From positions 62,001 through 126,000 of the forward strand of contig NZ_JANSUY010000003.1 in NCBI RefSeq assembly GCF_024741135.1: DNA of 64,000 nucleotides, written 5' to 3'. Below are positions 36,676 to 46,008 of this stretch, in pieces. How positions within the stretch are numbered: the stretch's first letter is position 1; every line of letters begins with the position of its first letter. Origin of the DNA: Aquiflexum gelatinilyticum (GTDB lineage: Bacteria > Bacteroidota > Bacteroidia > Cytophagales > Cyclobacteriaceae). Under the pieces are notes generated by a model that saw only the letters and a list, made by a program, of their open reading frames with translations, was not told where the DNA came from and ran no database searches. Position numbers and translations under genes: made by a program.

Positions 36676-39318
36676 TTATTTGAACCTAAAATATTTGAAA
36701 ACTTCGGTGATCCAAAATACCAGAGAAGTAATGCCCGCCCAAAAGATGAATTCCCAGAATGTGATCGGAATAAATTTAAATAAAGTAGCCATAGAAGGAA
36801 TCTCAATAATTATGATCTGAAGTAAAATAGAAATCAAGAGTGTATAATTCACCCATTTATTGCTGAAAAGCCCGATTTTGAAAGTTGAACCTTCAAGGTT
36901 CCGCATATTGAGCACATTAAAAAGTTGACTGAAGGCCATGGTTATAAATACTATGGTTCTGGCTTTTTCTAGGCTTTCCGGGAGGTAATAGAGATAAGCT
37001 GTCAAAGAAATTCCGGTCATTAGAATGGTGTTGATGATCAAAAAAGGGTAGACTGATTTGTTCAGAATATTCTCTTTGGGATCAATGGGTGGAGATTGGA
37101 GCTCGTTTCCTTTTCCTTGTTCGGCAGCCAAAGCCTTGTCGCAAAAGCCGTCTGTTACCAGATTGATCCAAAGAATCTGAGTAGCTGTTAGGGGCATGGG
37201 CAGTCCAAATGAAACTGCCAATATCAAGATCAATATTTCCGCAAAATTGGTAGAAATCAAAAAGAATGAGGTTCTTCTAGCATTATTGAAGACAATTCTC
37301 CCTTGCTCAATAGCCTTGACGATGGTAGCAAAATTATCATCAGCCAAGACCATCATTGAGGCATCTTTGGCCACATCAGTGCCCAAAATCCCCATCGAAA
37401 TTCCGATGTTGGCCTGCTTTAATGCGGGGGCGTCATTTACCCCGTCACCTGTCATGGCAATCAGTTCACCCTGGTTCTGAAGGGATTTAGCGATGTTGAG
37501 TTTCATCACAGGGGTAAGCCTGCAGAATACATCGGATTCTTGGACAGCAAGGTCAAAGGTTTCCTTTGACATTTTTGAAAGATCGGAGTCGGTATAGACC
37601 TTTTCTCGTCCTTCTTTTACAATGCCAACAGATTTACCAATCGCCAAAGCGGTGTCAGCATGGTCTCCCGTGGCCATGATTACCCGAATACCTGCCAAAT
37701 GGCAGGATTTGACGGCTTCATATACTCCCGGGCGGGGAGGGTCCATCATCCCTGCCAACCCAATGAATTCCAGGTTTTGGTCTGATTGGGGACCGGTGTG
37801 TTCTTCCTTAATGGCAAGGGCCAATACCCGCAGGCTTTCCTTGGACCAAGAAGAAATTTTTTCATTTATGATGGATTTTTCAGGCTCATCAAGGGTTTTT
37901 GTTTCCCCGTCACTCAGTTTAAGTGAGGTACAGATCTCCAATATGGATTCTGGCGCCCCGATATAAAACCTGATTTTTTTTTCTCCTTTTTCCACCAAAG
38001 TCGAGCGGTATTTGATGTCGGAGTTAAAGGCCACATCCTCAAGGATGGTATGGTCTTTGGATTTCCCCGCTTTGTTTCCCAACACCAAAAAGGCCGCCTC
38101 TGTCGGGTCACCTGTTACGACCAACATGCCTTTGTCATCTTCTTGTATGGCCGAATTGTGACAATGGGAGGCTATCTCTAGCAATAAATCGATGGCTTCG
38201 ATGTCTTCTTTTTGCCCAGATAATTCCCCCTCACTGTCCCATCCTTCACCAAGTACGTCCACCTCTTTGGCATTGGGAACCCATACCTTTTTGATGGTCA
38301 TGGTGTTTTGGGTGAGTGTCCCTGTCTTGTCGGTGACGATCGTGCTGACAGATCCGAGGCTTTCTGTTGCTGTGATTTCCCGGATGATCGCATTGTTTTT
38401 TGACATCCGATGTGATCCCACTGCCATGACGATGGAAAGGACTGCAGGGAGTCCTTCCGGAATGGCGGATACAAGTGCCGCGATGGAAATCAACAAAATC
38501 TCGTTGATCTCAAAATCATTAAAAAAGTAGGCTACCACAAATAGCACTACCGCACTCGCTATGGCTATGAGGGCCATCTGACGGGCGAGCTTATCAGTTT
38601 TGTTTTGGAAATTGGTCTTTTTGGGTTCTATCTGCAGGATGCTGGTGGCGATTTCACCAATTTGGGTCTTTAAACCTGTGCCAGTTACCACGGCTTTGAT
38701 TGATCCTCCTGCCAAAAAAGTGCCTTTCCACACCATATTTGATTTTTCGGCCAAAGGAATTTCACCAAAAAGGGTATCTGAGGTTTTGCTGACAGGTACC
38801 GATTCTCCCGTCAGTGAAGCTTCTGATGTCCTTGCATTTTTGGCATAAATAACCCGCGCATCTGCTGGGATATTATCTCCCTCTTCCAAAGCAATTATGT
38901 CCCCCGGTACCAATTCCCTGGAATTGACGGTCTGCAACTCTCCGTTTCGGATTACTTTGCATTGTGGGACGAGCAGGTTCTTGAGTGCAATCAGCGCCCC
39001 TTCCGCTTTGTATTCCTGAACAAATCCAATAATGGCATTGATGATGATTATCGCAAGGATGACGTAAACATCAACGTAATGCTTTGTAAAAAATGAGATC
39101 AAAGCTGCCGCCAAAAGGATGTAAACCATCAGGTTGTTGAACTGCTTCAATACAATTTTCCAGATGGGTTTTCTACCCGCATCAGGAATTTCATTGGGCC
39201 CAAACTCCTGTAATCTTTTTTGCGATTCTTTACCTGAAATCCCGTCCTCCCTGCTTCCCAGCTGTCGCAGGAGCTCTTTGGCTTCAATGCTGTGGGGATA
39301 TGCAGGCAATGAAATCAT
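36676..39318 (-). CDS. P-type cation-transporting ATPase, Ca2+-ATPase (P2) type
   Basis: This 880-residue inner-membrane pump has the phosphorylation motif DKTGTLTQ with D330, the actuator motif LTGESVPV, the M4 motif PEGLPA typical of calcium pumps, and the hinge TGDGVNDAPALKQANIGISMG. Ten membrane helices are expected, and the N-terminal cation-ATPase domain is present (ELLRQLGSREDGISGKESQKRLQEFGPNE). It probably exports Ca2+, though related pumps move Na+ or Mn2+. It is cotranscribed with the site-2 protease gene: the protease stop and the pump's start overlap by four bases, the protease being upstream. Confidence 0.94.
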   Translation of the reverse strand: MISLPAYPHSIEAKELLRQLGSREDGISGKESQKRLQEFGPNEIPDAGRKPIWKIVLKQFNNLMVYILLAAALISFFTKHYVDVYVILAIIIINAIIGFVQEYKAEGALIALKNLLVPQCKVIRNGELQTVNSRELVPGDIIALEEGDNIPADARVIYAKNARTSEASLTGESVPVSKTSDTLFGEIPLAEKSNMVWKGTFLAGGSIKAVVTGTGLKTQIGEIATSILQIEPKKTNFQNKTDKLARQMALIAIASAVVLFVVAYFFNDFEINEILLISIAALVSAIPEGLPAVLSIVMAVGSHRMSKNNAIIREITATESLGSVSTIVTDKTGTLTQNTMTIKKVWVPNAKEVDVLGEGWDSEGELSGQKEDIEAIDLLLEIASHCHNSAIQEDDKGMLVVTGDPTEAAFLVLGNKAGKSKDHTILEDVAFNSDIKYRSTLVEKGEKKIRFYIGAPESILEICTSLKLSDGETKTLDEPEKSIINEKISSWSKESLRVLALAIKEEHTGPQSDQNLEFIGLAGMMDPPRPGVYEAVKSCHLAGIRVIMATGDHADTALAIGKSVGIVKEGREKVYTDSDLSKMSKETFDLAVQESDVFCRLTPVMKLNIAKSLQNQGELIAMTGDGVNDAPALKQANIGISMGILGTDVAKDASMMVLADDNFATIVKAIEQGRIVFNNARRTSFFLISTNFAEILILILAVSFGLPMPLTATQILWINLVTDGFCDKALAAEQGKGNELQSPPIDPKENILNKSVYPFLIINTILMTGISLTAYLYYLPESLEKARTIVFITMAFSQLFNVLNMRNLEGSTFKIGLFSNKWVNYTLLISILLQIIIIEIPSMATLFKFIPITFWEFIFWAGITSLVFWITEVFKYFRFK

Positions 39319-40403
39319 TTTTGGATAGCCGTCTTCACCATGACAAATTCACTGATATTTTCCTGGTCCAATATCCCGAGAAAATGACCGTTTTCTATTA
39401 CAAAAGCAACTTTCCTACTTTCTGTGAGCATCCTTTTCCAAGCCTCATCTAAGTCTTCTTCAGTTTCCACTTTCATAGGATTCATATCAGCAACTTTTTC
39501 AATCAACAGGTTTTCTCCACCCTCCTGCAATCCCTTGATGATTTCATTTCTGCTCAATGTTCCTACCGCCACATCGTCTTTGACCACCACAAAATGCGTT
39601 GCCTGGGAATTGAGTAATTTCTCAACCGCCTTAGAAAGAGGTGCGTCAAAACCGAGAATCTGGAATTTCATCATTATCGCATCTTTTACTTTAAATCCCT
39701 TGAGCAAACTTTCCTGTTGGGTATGGCTGACCTCAGCTCCTGCACCAAGGAAAATAAACACCCCGATCAGAACCAAAATGGGGTTATTGAAAAGGCCAAA
39801 GAAAATTAAGAAAATAGCCAAAAACTGACCGATACTCCCTGCGATTTTGGTCGCTTTTGCCCTTGGCATACGGATCGCTAAAAATGCCCTCAAAATCCTT
39901 CCTCCATCCATAGGAAATGCAGGAATGAGATTGAAAAGTGCCAGGATCAAATTTGCAGAAGCAAGGTAAAGGACGATGGTGCTTGGGCCGATTTTGATAC
40001 TTTCGAGCTGTTCCAGATTGGTTATATCAAATCCGGTAAAATTCAGGACAAGAGATAAAATCAAGAATATCCCAATATTCACCAAAGGGCCTGATATAGC
40101 GACCCAAAGTTCCTGCTTGGGTTCTTCGGGTAATTTTTCCAGCCTGGCAACACCACCGATAGGATACAAGACGATGTCCTTGGTCTGGATTCCGTATTTC
40201 TGGGCGGCCAAAGCATGCCCAAATTCATGAAAAACAACACAGGCAAAAAGAGCCAAAACAAAGATAATGATCCACAGAATGTCCATCCCTGGCATTCCCT
40301 GACGTGAATTAGAGATGATAATCCAAAGTAGCAAAAGTGAAAAAGTCCAATGGATATAAACCTTTACATTTTTGTAACTTCCCAAAGACAAGGATAATTT
40401 CAT
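39315..40403 (-). CDS. Site-2-type membrane metalloprotease (M50) with CBS pair
   Basis: This 362-residue protein (start at 40403; three upstream codons to 40412 are also open) has several membrane helices. It has the zinc motif HEFGHA and the third ligand in IPAFPMDGGRILRAF. A soluble tail contains two CBS domains (about residues 240-355). CBS pairs sense adenosyl nucleotides or ions and could gate the protease. It is the first gene of an operon with the Ca2+-type ATPase, overlapping it by four bases. The coupling hints that the protease is involved in ion or envelope stress control; that link is inference. Confidence 0.93.
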   Translation of the reverse strand: MKLSLSLGSYKNVKVYIHWTFSLLLLWIIISNSRQGMPGMDILWIIIFVLALFACVVFHEFGHALAAQKYGIQTKDIVLYPIGGVARLEKLPEEPKQELWVAISGPLVNIGIFLILSLVLNFTGFDITNLEQLESIKIGPSTIVLYLASANLILALFNLIPAFPMDGGRILRAFLAIRMPRAKATKIAGSIGQFLAIFLIFFGLFNNPILVLIGVFIFLGAGAEVSHTQQESLLKGFKVKDAIMMKFQILGFDAPLSKAVEKLLNSQATHFVVVKDDVAVGTLSRNEIIKGLQEGGENLLIEKVADMNPMKVETEEDLDEAWKRMLTESRKVAFVIENGHFLGILDQENISEFVMVKTAIQK

Positions 40404-40766
40404 AAGAATCAAGTTAAAGTGTATGGTTGAATCCGAATTTAAGCCATTTTATCGGTGTACCCTACAAAGAAAATAATCAGAAATCTCAAAATTGCTGATA
40501 TTGGTCAGGAATAAAAATGATTCTCTTTTTTGGAAAACAGTTGTGGATTCCCCTGAATTTTGAAGGGAAATCCAAAGTCTGTTTGGTGATAAGAATTATG
40601 GATATATAATTCCAAATAATGTTTGGATATGACCGGTTTTTTGACCTTTCGACTTTTTTATTTTTCTTATATTCGCATTCGATTATTTATGAATTAATTT
40701 ATTCCATTTATCATCCAAAACACTGATGATCTTCGGCTGTTTGTAGGATATATTAACCCAAATAAA
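40404..40766. other. Divergent spacer between protease-pump operon and IcmF
   Basis: This AT-rich 363-base spacer should hold promoters for both directions. A hairpin GGATTCCCCT/AGGGAAATCC at 40545-40573 (one mismatch) is visible. TATATTCG at 40668-40675 is a near match to a -7 box for the plus-strand gene, with TTTG at 40640-40643 somewhat too far upstream. No cobalamin riboswitch is recognisable although the gene product uses B12. Confidence 0.5.
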
Positions 40767-43700
40767 ATGTCATTTACCCAAGAGATTTATAAACCCAAAA
40801 ACCACATCAGACTTGTTACCGCTGCCTCTCTTTTTGATGGACATGATGCCGCGATCAACATCATGAGACGGATCATCCAGGCAACAGGCTGTGAGGTCAT
40901 CCACCTCGGACATAACAGGTCTGTTCAGGAAATCGTCGATTGCGCCATTCAGGAGGATGTGCAGGCGATTGCGATCACTTCTTACCAAGGTGGACATGTG
41001 GAATTTTTCAAATACATGTTTGATTTGCTTCAGGAGCAAGGCGCAGGTCATATCAAAATTTTTGGTGGAGGTGGAGGCACAATTTTGCCCGAGGAGATCA
41101 AAGAACTGCATGAATATGGGATCACCCGGATTTATTCACCCGACGACGGACGGGCGATGGGTTTGCAGGGTATGATCAATGACCTCGTAAGTACCTCTGA
41201 TTTTCCTGTTGGGGATGATTTCCAAAACATCAAACTGGACAAATCGAATCAATCAAGCATCGCGCGGATTATTTCTGCTGCGGAGAATTTTCCTGATGAA
41301 AGTAAATCCCTTTTGGAAGAAATCAGAAAATCGGCAAGCAACAGCAAAGCTCCAGTTTTGGGAATCACCGGTACGGGAGGAGCGGGTAAATCTTCCCTTG
41401 TGGATGAATTGGTCAGGAGGTTTTTGATTGATTTTACTGATAAAAACATTGCGATTATCTCGGTAGATCCTTCCAAAAGAAAGACAGGAGGAGCACTTTT
41501 GGGTGACAGGATTCGGATGAATGCCATCAATCATTCCCATGTTTACATGCGGTCGTTGGCCACAAGGCAATCCAATCTCGCCCTTTCCAAATATGTGCAG
41601 GATGCGGTAGATATTGTCAAAGCAGCTGATTTCGACTTGATTATTTTGGAAACTTCAGGAATCGGTCAGTCAGACACAGAGATCATCGAGCACTCAGACA
41701 TGTCATTGTATGTGATGACGCCCGAATACGGTGCCGCCACACAATTGGAGAAAATCGATATGCTCGATTTTGCGGATATCATTGCATTGAACAAGTTTGA
41801 CAAAAGAGGTGCGCAGGATGCCCTCCGAGATGTCAAAAAACAATACAAACGCAACCATAACCTTTGGGATATTGCTGATGAGGATATTCCAGTTTATGGG
41901 ACCATTGCTTCGCAATTCAATGATCCGGGGATGAATAACCTATACAAAGGAATCATCCATAAAATGGTAGAGAAAACGGGCGTTGACCTGCAGACTTCCT
42001 TTAAGCTCAGTAAGGAAATGTCTGAGAAGATCTACATCATACCACCTTCCCGAACCCGATACCTTTCAGAAATCTCCGAAAATAACCGTGGTTATGACAA
42101 GTGGGTGGCTGCCCAGAAGGAAGTAGCTCAAAAGCTATACAGCATACAAAAATCCATAGAGGCAGTCAAATCCACCAAAGTGTCTGACGTTGATAGGTTG
42201 GTCAAAGAACTTCAGGAAGTCTATGCGCAGGTGGAATTGGAGCTTGATCCCAAGAACAAAAGATGGCTTGAACAATGGCCTGAAAAAGCCCAAAAGTATG
42301 TAGATGATTTTTATGTGTTCAAAGTTAGAGACAAGGAAATCAAGATTCAGACTTATTACACTTCCCTTTCACAATCCAAAATCCCGAAGATTTCCCTTCC
42401 TAAATATGAAGCTTGGGGAGATTTGTTGAAATGGGGACTGACAGAAAATGTACCTGGAGAATTCCCTTACACGTCGGGCGTATTCCCTTTCAAGCGGGAA
42501 GGAGAAGATCCAACGAGAATGTTTGCAGGGGAAGGCGGACCTGAGCGTACCAATAAGCGTTTTCACTATGTATCTAAAGGATTGCCAGCCAAAAGACTTT
42601 CAACAGCTTTTGATTCAGTGACTTTGTATGGTGAGGATCCGGATTACAGACCTGATATCTATGGCAAAATCGGAAATTCCGGTGTCAACATCTGTTGTTT
42701 GGATGATGCCAAGAAGCTGTATTCAGGGTTTAACCTTACTAACCCGATGACCTCGGTATCCATGACGATAAACGGTCCTGCAGCAGCCATGACGGCATTT
42801 TTTATGAATGCAGCCATTGACCAGCAATGTGAGATTTATATCAAAGAAAATGGATTGGAGGAAGAAGTCAAATCCAAAATTGAGGCTATTTATAAAGAAA
42901 AAGGTGCTGTAAGGCCTACTTACAATGCACCTATTCCAGACGGAAATAATGGCCTTGGGCTGATGCTACTCGGCGTGACAGGTGATCAGGTTTTGCCGAA
43001 GGAAGCCTATGAAAAAATCAAGGCATTTACTTTGGCTAATGTCAGGGGGACGGTACAAGCTGACATTCTCAAAGAAGATCAGGCACAGAATACCTGCATT
43101 TTCTCCACTGAATTTTCCTTGAGATTGATGGGGGATATGCAGCAGTATTTTATTGACCAAAATGTCAGAAATTTTTATTCTGTTTCTATTTCGGGTTACC
43201 ATATTGCCGAGGCCGGAGCCAATCCGATTACCCAATTGGCTTTGACACTTTCCAATGGTTTTACCTATGTGGAATATTATGTGTCAAGGGGAATGGACAT
43301 CAATCAATTTGCGCCGAATCTTTCTTTCTTCTTTTCCAATGGAATTGATCCGGAATATGCAGTAATCGGAAGGGTTGCTAGGAGGATCTGGGCAAAGGCA
43401 ATGAAATTGAAATATGGTGCGAATGAGCGTTCGCAAATGCTCAAGTACCATATCCAGACTTCAGGGCGCTCGCTACATGCACAGGAGATTGACTTCAATG
43501 ATATCCGAACGACCCTTCAGGCGCTGTATGCGATCTATGACAACTGCAATTCCCTTCATACCAACGCTTATGACGAAGCCATCACCACTCCGACAGAGGC
43601 TTCTGTTCGCAGGGCTATGGCGATTCAACTGATCATCAACAAGGAATTGGGATTGGCAAAAAATGAAAACCCGATCCAAGGAGCTTTTATCATCGAAGAA

Positions 43701-44144
43701 CTTACAGATTTGGTGGAGGAAGCTGTGTATAAAGAGTTTGACAGGATTACCGAAAGGGGAGGAGTCCTAGGTGCTATGGAAACGATGTATCAAAGAGGTA
43801 AAATTCAGGAAGAAAGCCTCTATTACGAGACTTTGAAGCATACCGGAGAATATCCGATTATCGGAGTCAATACATTCCTGTCATCTGAAGGTTCACCGAC
43901 TGTCATTCCGGGCGAGGTCATCCGTGCCACTCAGGAAGAAAAAGAAGCCCAGATTCAGACGCTTCTCCAACTTCATGAAAAAAACGCTGACCTTACACCA
44001 AGCCAATTGAACGAACTGCAACATGTCGCTGTTCGCAATGAAAATATATTTGAAAGACTGATGGAAGCTGCCAAAACCTGTTCCTTGGGTCAGATTACTA
44101 GATCACTTTATGAAGTTGGTGGTCAGTATAGGAGGAACATGTAG
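40767..44144 (+). CDS. icmF: Fused acyl-CoA mutase IcmF (B12-dependent, with built-in G-protein chaperone)
   Basis: This 1125-residue protein has the IcmF fusion order. A cobalamin-binding domain comes first (about 14-145; [12 protein letters not shown] with the lower-ligand histidine), then a MeaB-like GTPase (about 190-420; P-loop GTGGAGKSS), then the mutase barrel (about 540-1100; [15 protein letters not shown], with the IcmF-type GVFPFKR segment). IcmF interconverts isobutyryl-CoA and n-butyryl-CoA, or isovaleryl and pivalyl esters, and repairs its own cofactor through the GTPase. It is not the ordinary two-subunit methylmalonyl-CoA mutase. The gene is monocistronic with a simple-repeat tail. 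It fits branched-chain acid metabolism, in keeping with the branched-chain E2 component at 48916. Confidence 0.95.
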   Translation: MSFTQEIYKPKNHIRLVTAASLFDGHDAAINIMRRIIQATGCEVIHLGHNRSVQEIVDCAIQEDVQAIAITSYQGGHVEFFKYMFDLLQEQGAGHIKIFGGGGGTILPEEIKELHEYGITRIYSPDDGRAMGLQGMINDLVSTSDFPVGDDFQNIKLDKSNQSSIARIISAAENFPDESKSLLEEIRKSASNSKAPVLGITGTGGAGKSSLVDELVRRFLIDFTDKNIAIISVDPSKRKTGGALLGDRIRMNAINHSHVYMRSLATRQSNLALSKYVQDAVDIVKAADFDLIILETSGIGQSDTEIIEHSDMSLYVMTPEYGAATQLEKIDMLDFADIIALNKFDKRGAQDALRDVKKQYKRNHNLWDIADEDIPVYGTIASQFNDPGMNNLYKGIIHKMVEKTGVDLQTSFKLSKEMSEKIYIIPPSRTRYLSEISENNRGYDKWVAAQKEVAQKLYSIQKSIEAVKSTKVSDVDRLVKELQEVYAQVELELDPKNKRWLEQWPEKAQKYVDDFYVFKVRDKEIKIQTYYTSLSQSKIPKISLPKYEAWGDLLKWGLTENVPGEFPYTSGVFPFKREGEDPTRMFAGEGGPERTNKRFHYVSKGLPAKRLSTAFDSVTLYGEDPDYRPDIYGKIGNSGVNICCLDDAKKLYSGFNLTNPMTSVSMTINGPAAAMTAFFMNAAIDQQCEIYIKENGLEEEVKSKIEAIYKEKGAVRPTYNAPIPDGNNGLGLMLLGVTGDQVLPKEAYEKIKAFTLANVRGTVQADILKEDQAQNTCIFSTEFSLRLMGDMQQYFIDQNVRNFYSVSISGYHIAEAGANPITQLALTLSNGFTYVEYYVSRGMDINQFAPNLSFFFSNGIDPEYAVIGRVARRIWAKAMKLKYGANERSQMLKYHIQTSGRSLHAQEIDFNDIRTTLQALYAIYDNCNSLHTNAYDEAITTPTEASVRRAMAIQLIINKELGLAKNENPIQGAFIIEELTDLVEEAVYKEFDRITERGGVLGAMETMYQRGKIQEESLYYETLKHTGEYPIIGVNTFLSSEGSPTVIPGEVIRATQEEKEAQIQTLLQLHEKNADLTPSQLNELQHVAVRNENIFERLMEAAKTCSLGQITRSLYEVGGQYRRNM

Positions 44145-44149
44145 GGGAG

Positions 44150-44329
44150 GTGGGAAGTTGGATGCATGGAAGTATGAAGTTAGAAGTCAGAAGTATGAGG
44201 TGATGAAAACTTAACAACCAGACAACGCAAAGCAGACAACAATTACAACCACTATAACTATTACAACAACTAGAACCCAATAACCAATAACTCAATAACC
44301 AAATACCATTAACCTATAAACCAACCGCA
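44150..44329. repeat. G-poor degenerate repeats between icmF and osmC-like gene
   Basis: The first third has GAAGTTAGAAGTCAGAAGT-like units. From about 44215 the strand is almost free of G and consists of AACAACC/ATTACAACC and then several AATAACC-type units (AACCAATAACTCAATAACC). This resembles the TTAACCAATTAA tract at 15990-16055. No gene is seen. Confidence 0.6.
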
Positions 44330-44746
44330 ATGAGCAAAAAACACGTCACCGTCAGAATGAAGGCGGATATGGAATATGAATCCACCAATCACTTCGGTAA
44401 CAAAGTGGATATCGATATGTATGACAGCGAGCACAAGAAAGCCCAATCTCCCATGGAATTGCTTTTATCGGCTTTGGGAGGTTGCTCCGCTGTGGATGCT
44501 GTCTTGATGATGAAAAAGAAGAGAAGGACCATCACTGATTTTTTCATTGAGATCATAGGAATCAGGCACGAGGGCATTCCAAAATATTATACCGAGATTG
44601 ATATGAAGTTTGTGTTGGTTTCTCCCGATGCCACTGAGGAGGAATTTGCAAAAGTTGTCACTTTGGCGGTCGAAAAATACTGCTCTGTAGCTTCATCTTT
44701 GAAGTCAGAAATCAGACATATCTCTGAAGTCAGGAGACCGGGATGA
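44330..44746 (+). CDS. OsmC/Ohr-family peroxide-handling protein
   Basis: This 138-residue protein has the OsmC fold. One redox cysteine lies in LLSALGGCSAVD (about residue 53) and the second in VEKYCSVASSLK (about 118), the two-cysteine centre used to reduce organic hydroperoxides. It belongs to the YhfA-like OsmC branch. It is cytoplasmic and may protect against lipid peroxides. It overlaps the following small gene by four bases (ATGA), so the two are translated together. Confidence 0.92.
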   Translation: MSKKHVTVRMKADMEYESTNHFGNKVDIDMYDSEHKKAQSPMELLLSALGGCSAVDAVLMMKKKRRTITDFFIEIIGIRHEGIPKYYTEIDMKFVLVSPDATEEEFAKVVTLAVEKYCSVASSLKSEIRHISEVRRPG

Positions 44747-44982
44747 GGGTAGTCAGCGAGTTTTCAAAGGACGGGATCAGGGTTTCGGTGTTTTCTTGGA
44801 ACAATAAATACCTGTTAAAATATGAATTGGGCCCTATGGAACAAACCTTCAAGATTCCGGAAACGGACATCTTGGAGGAATCTGACCTGAATTCATTTTA
44901 TCAAGGGGAATTTTTTGATCAGGTAACCTTAAGATTTAAAGAAATGGGTGAAAGCTTTCAAAAACAGATTGAAAATCTTTAG
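44743..44982 (+). CDS. Small conserved-looking hypothetical protein
   Basis: This 79-residue protein begins MRVVSEFSKDGIRVSVFSWN and is predicted beta-rich with a C-terminal helix. It has no signal peptide, membrane segment or cysteine motif. Translation is coupled to the OsmC-like gene through an ATGA overlap, so it may act with it. I do not recognise the family. Confidence 0.75.
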   Translation: MRVVSEFSKDGIRVSVFSWNNKYLLKYELGPMEQTFKIPETDILEESDLNSFYQGEFFDQVTLRFKEMGESFQKQIENL

Positions 44983-45009
44983 ATTTAAGAATTAACTTAA
45001 TTGCTGAAC

Positions 45010-46008
45010 ATGAAGAGTTTATTCTATTTCTGTTTTTTTGTCTCTATTTGTTTATTTTCCTGTTCCCCGCCTAAAGAATCTGAGAGCACAACAGATTTCT
45101 TTGAAATCAATTCTTTCATTTCATTACTTGAATATGACCTTGAAGTTATTGAGGAAGAAATTGTGCGTCTCGGTAGATTTTCCGAAAATCTTTTTGTGGA
45201 TAAGAAAAACAAACTCGCAAATGCCGATCCCGATAAATACGAAATAGTAGGCGTTGCGGCCAATTCCGAACCCGGGGCCAATCCTGAAAAGAGCTCTCTA
45301 TTTATTCCTACCATTTCAGACAATAAAGAAGCGGTCAAAGAACTTATTTTATTGACCAATCCTTTGGATGATGAATTCAAAAGAATTGTAAGGGAAATCC
45401 CGGTAATATCCCAGGTTTATTTTAATTCCAAATACCATCTAAATAGGCTTTACCCTCCCTATGATGTAAATTTATTGGAACCAGATATTAATGTTACAAA
45501 TTTCAATTTTTATTATCAGGGAGATGAGAAAAACAATCCTTCGAGAGTTCCTGTATGGGTGGATGAGATTTACATAGATCCTGTGGGTAGGGGTTGGATG
45601 ATTACCTTGACATATCCTGTGTATGCAGAAAATGAATTAAAAATGGTATTGGGATTTGACATCACACTGAATGATATAATTGAAAATTACATCAACAAAA
45701 CCTCAAATCAACTCCTCATCATTGATGGGACTGGGACAGTGGTGGCAGGAAAGGCCAAGGCTATAGAAGCCCTTTCATTACCTTCTTTGAAGAATTATAC
45801 CTATACACAAACCATCACCTCAGACAGCTACCGAAAAGAAGATTTTAATTTGTTCAAAAGCAAGGACAAAAATGTGCGAGTCATAGCAGATAAGATCATA
45901 AATTCAGGTGAGAAAATCTTATGGCTTTCTGAAAATAAAACGAAATTAAAAATCATTTGTCAGAAAATGAGCAAGCTAGATTGGTATGTACTTGAAATCC
46001 AATTTTAA
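45010..46008 (+). CDS. Cache-domain periplasmic lipoprotein, likely accessory sensor
   Basis: This 332-residue protein starts at ATG 45010 with a lipoprotein signal, MKSLFYFCFFVSICLFSC (C18). It has no other membrane segment, so it is lipid-anchored in the periplasm. The middle resembles a double Cache ligand-binding module: YIDPVGRGWMITLTYPVY followed by LGFDITLNDIIENYI is the usual Cache strand-helix hinge. Cache domains are normally part of a kinase or chemoreceptor; here it is a stand-alone lipoprotein. The next gene, a membrane hybrid kinase, starts directly after its stop, with no base between. It probably binds a small ligand and modulates that kinase. Confidence 0.8.
   Translation: MKSLFYFCFFVSICLFSCSPPKESESTTDFFEINSFISLLEYDLEVIEEEIVRLGRFSENLFVDKKNKLANADPDKYEIVGVAANSEPGANPEKSSLFIPTISDNKEAVKELILLTNPLDDEFKRIVREIPVISQVYFNSKYHLNRLYPPYDVNLLEPDINVTNFNFYYQGDEKNNPSRVPVWVDEIYIDPVGRGWMITLTYPVYAENELKMVLGFDITLNDIIENYINKTSNQLLIIDGTGTVVAGKAKAIEALSLPSLKNYTYTQTITSDSYRKEDFNLFKSKDKNVRVIADKIINSGEKILWLSENKTKLKIICQKMSKLDWYVLEIQF

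Noticed and set aside
40404..40766. Cobalamin riboswitch upstream of icmF
   Set aside because: No B12-box-like core was recognisable in the spacer.
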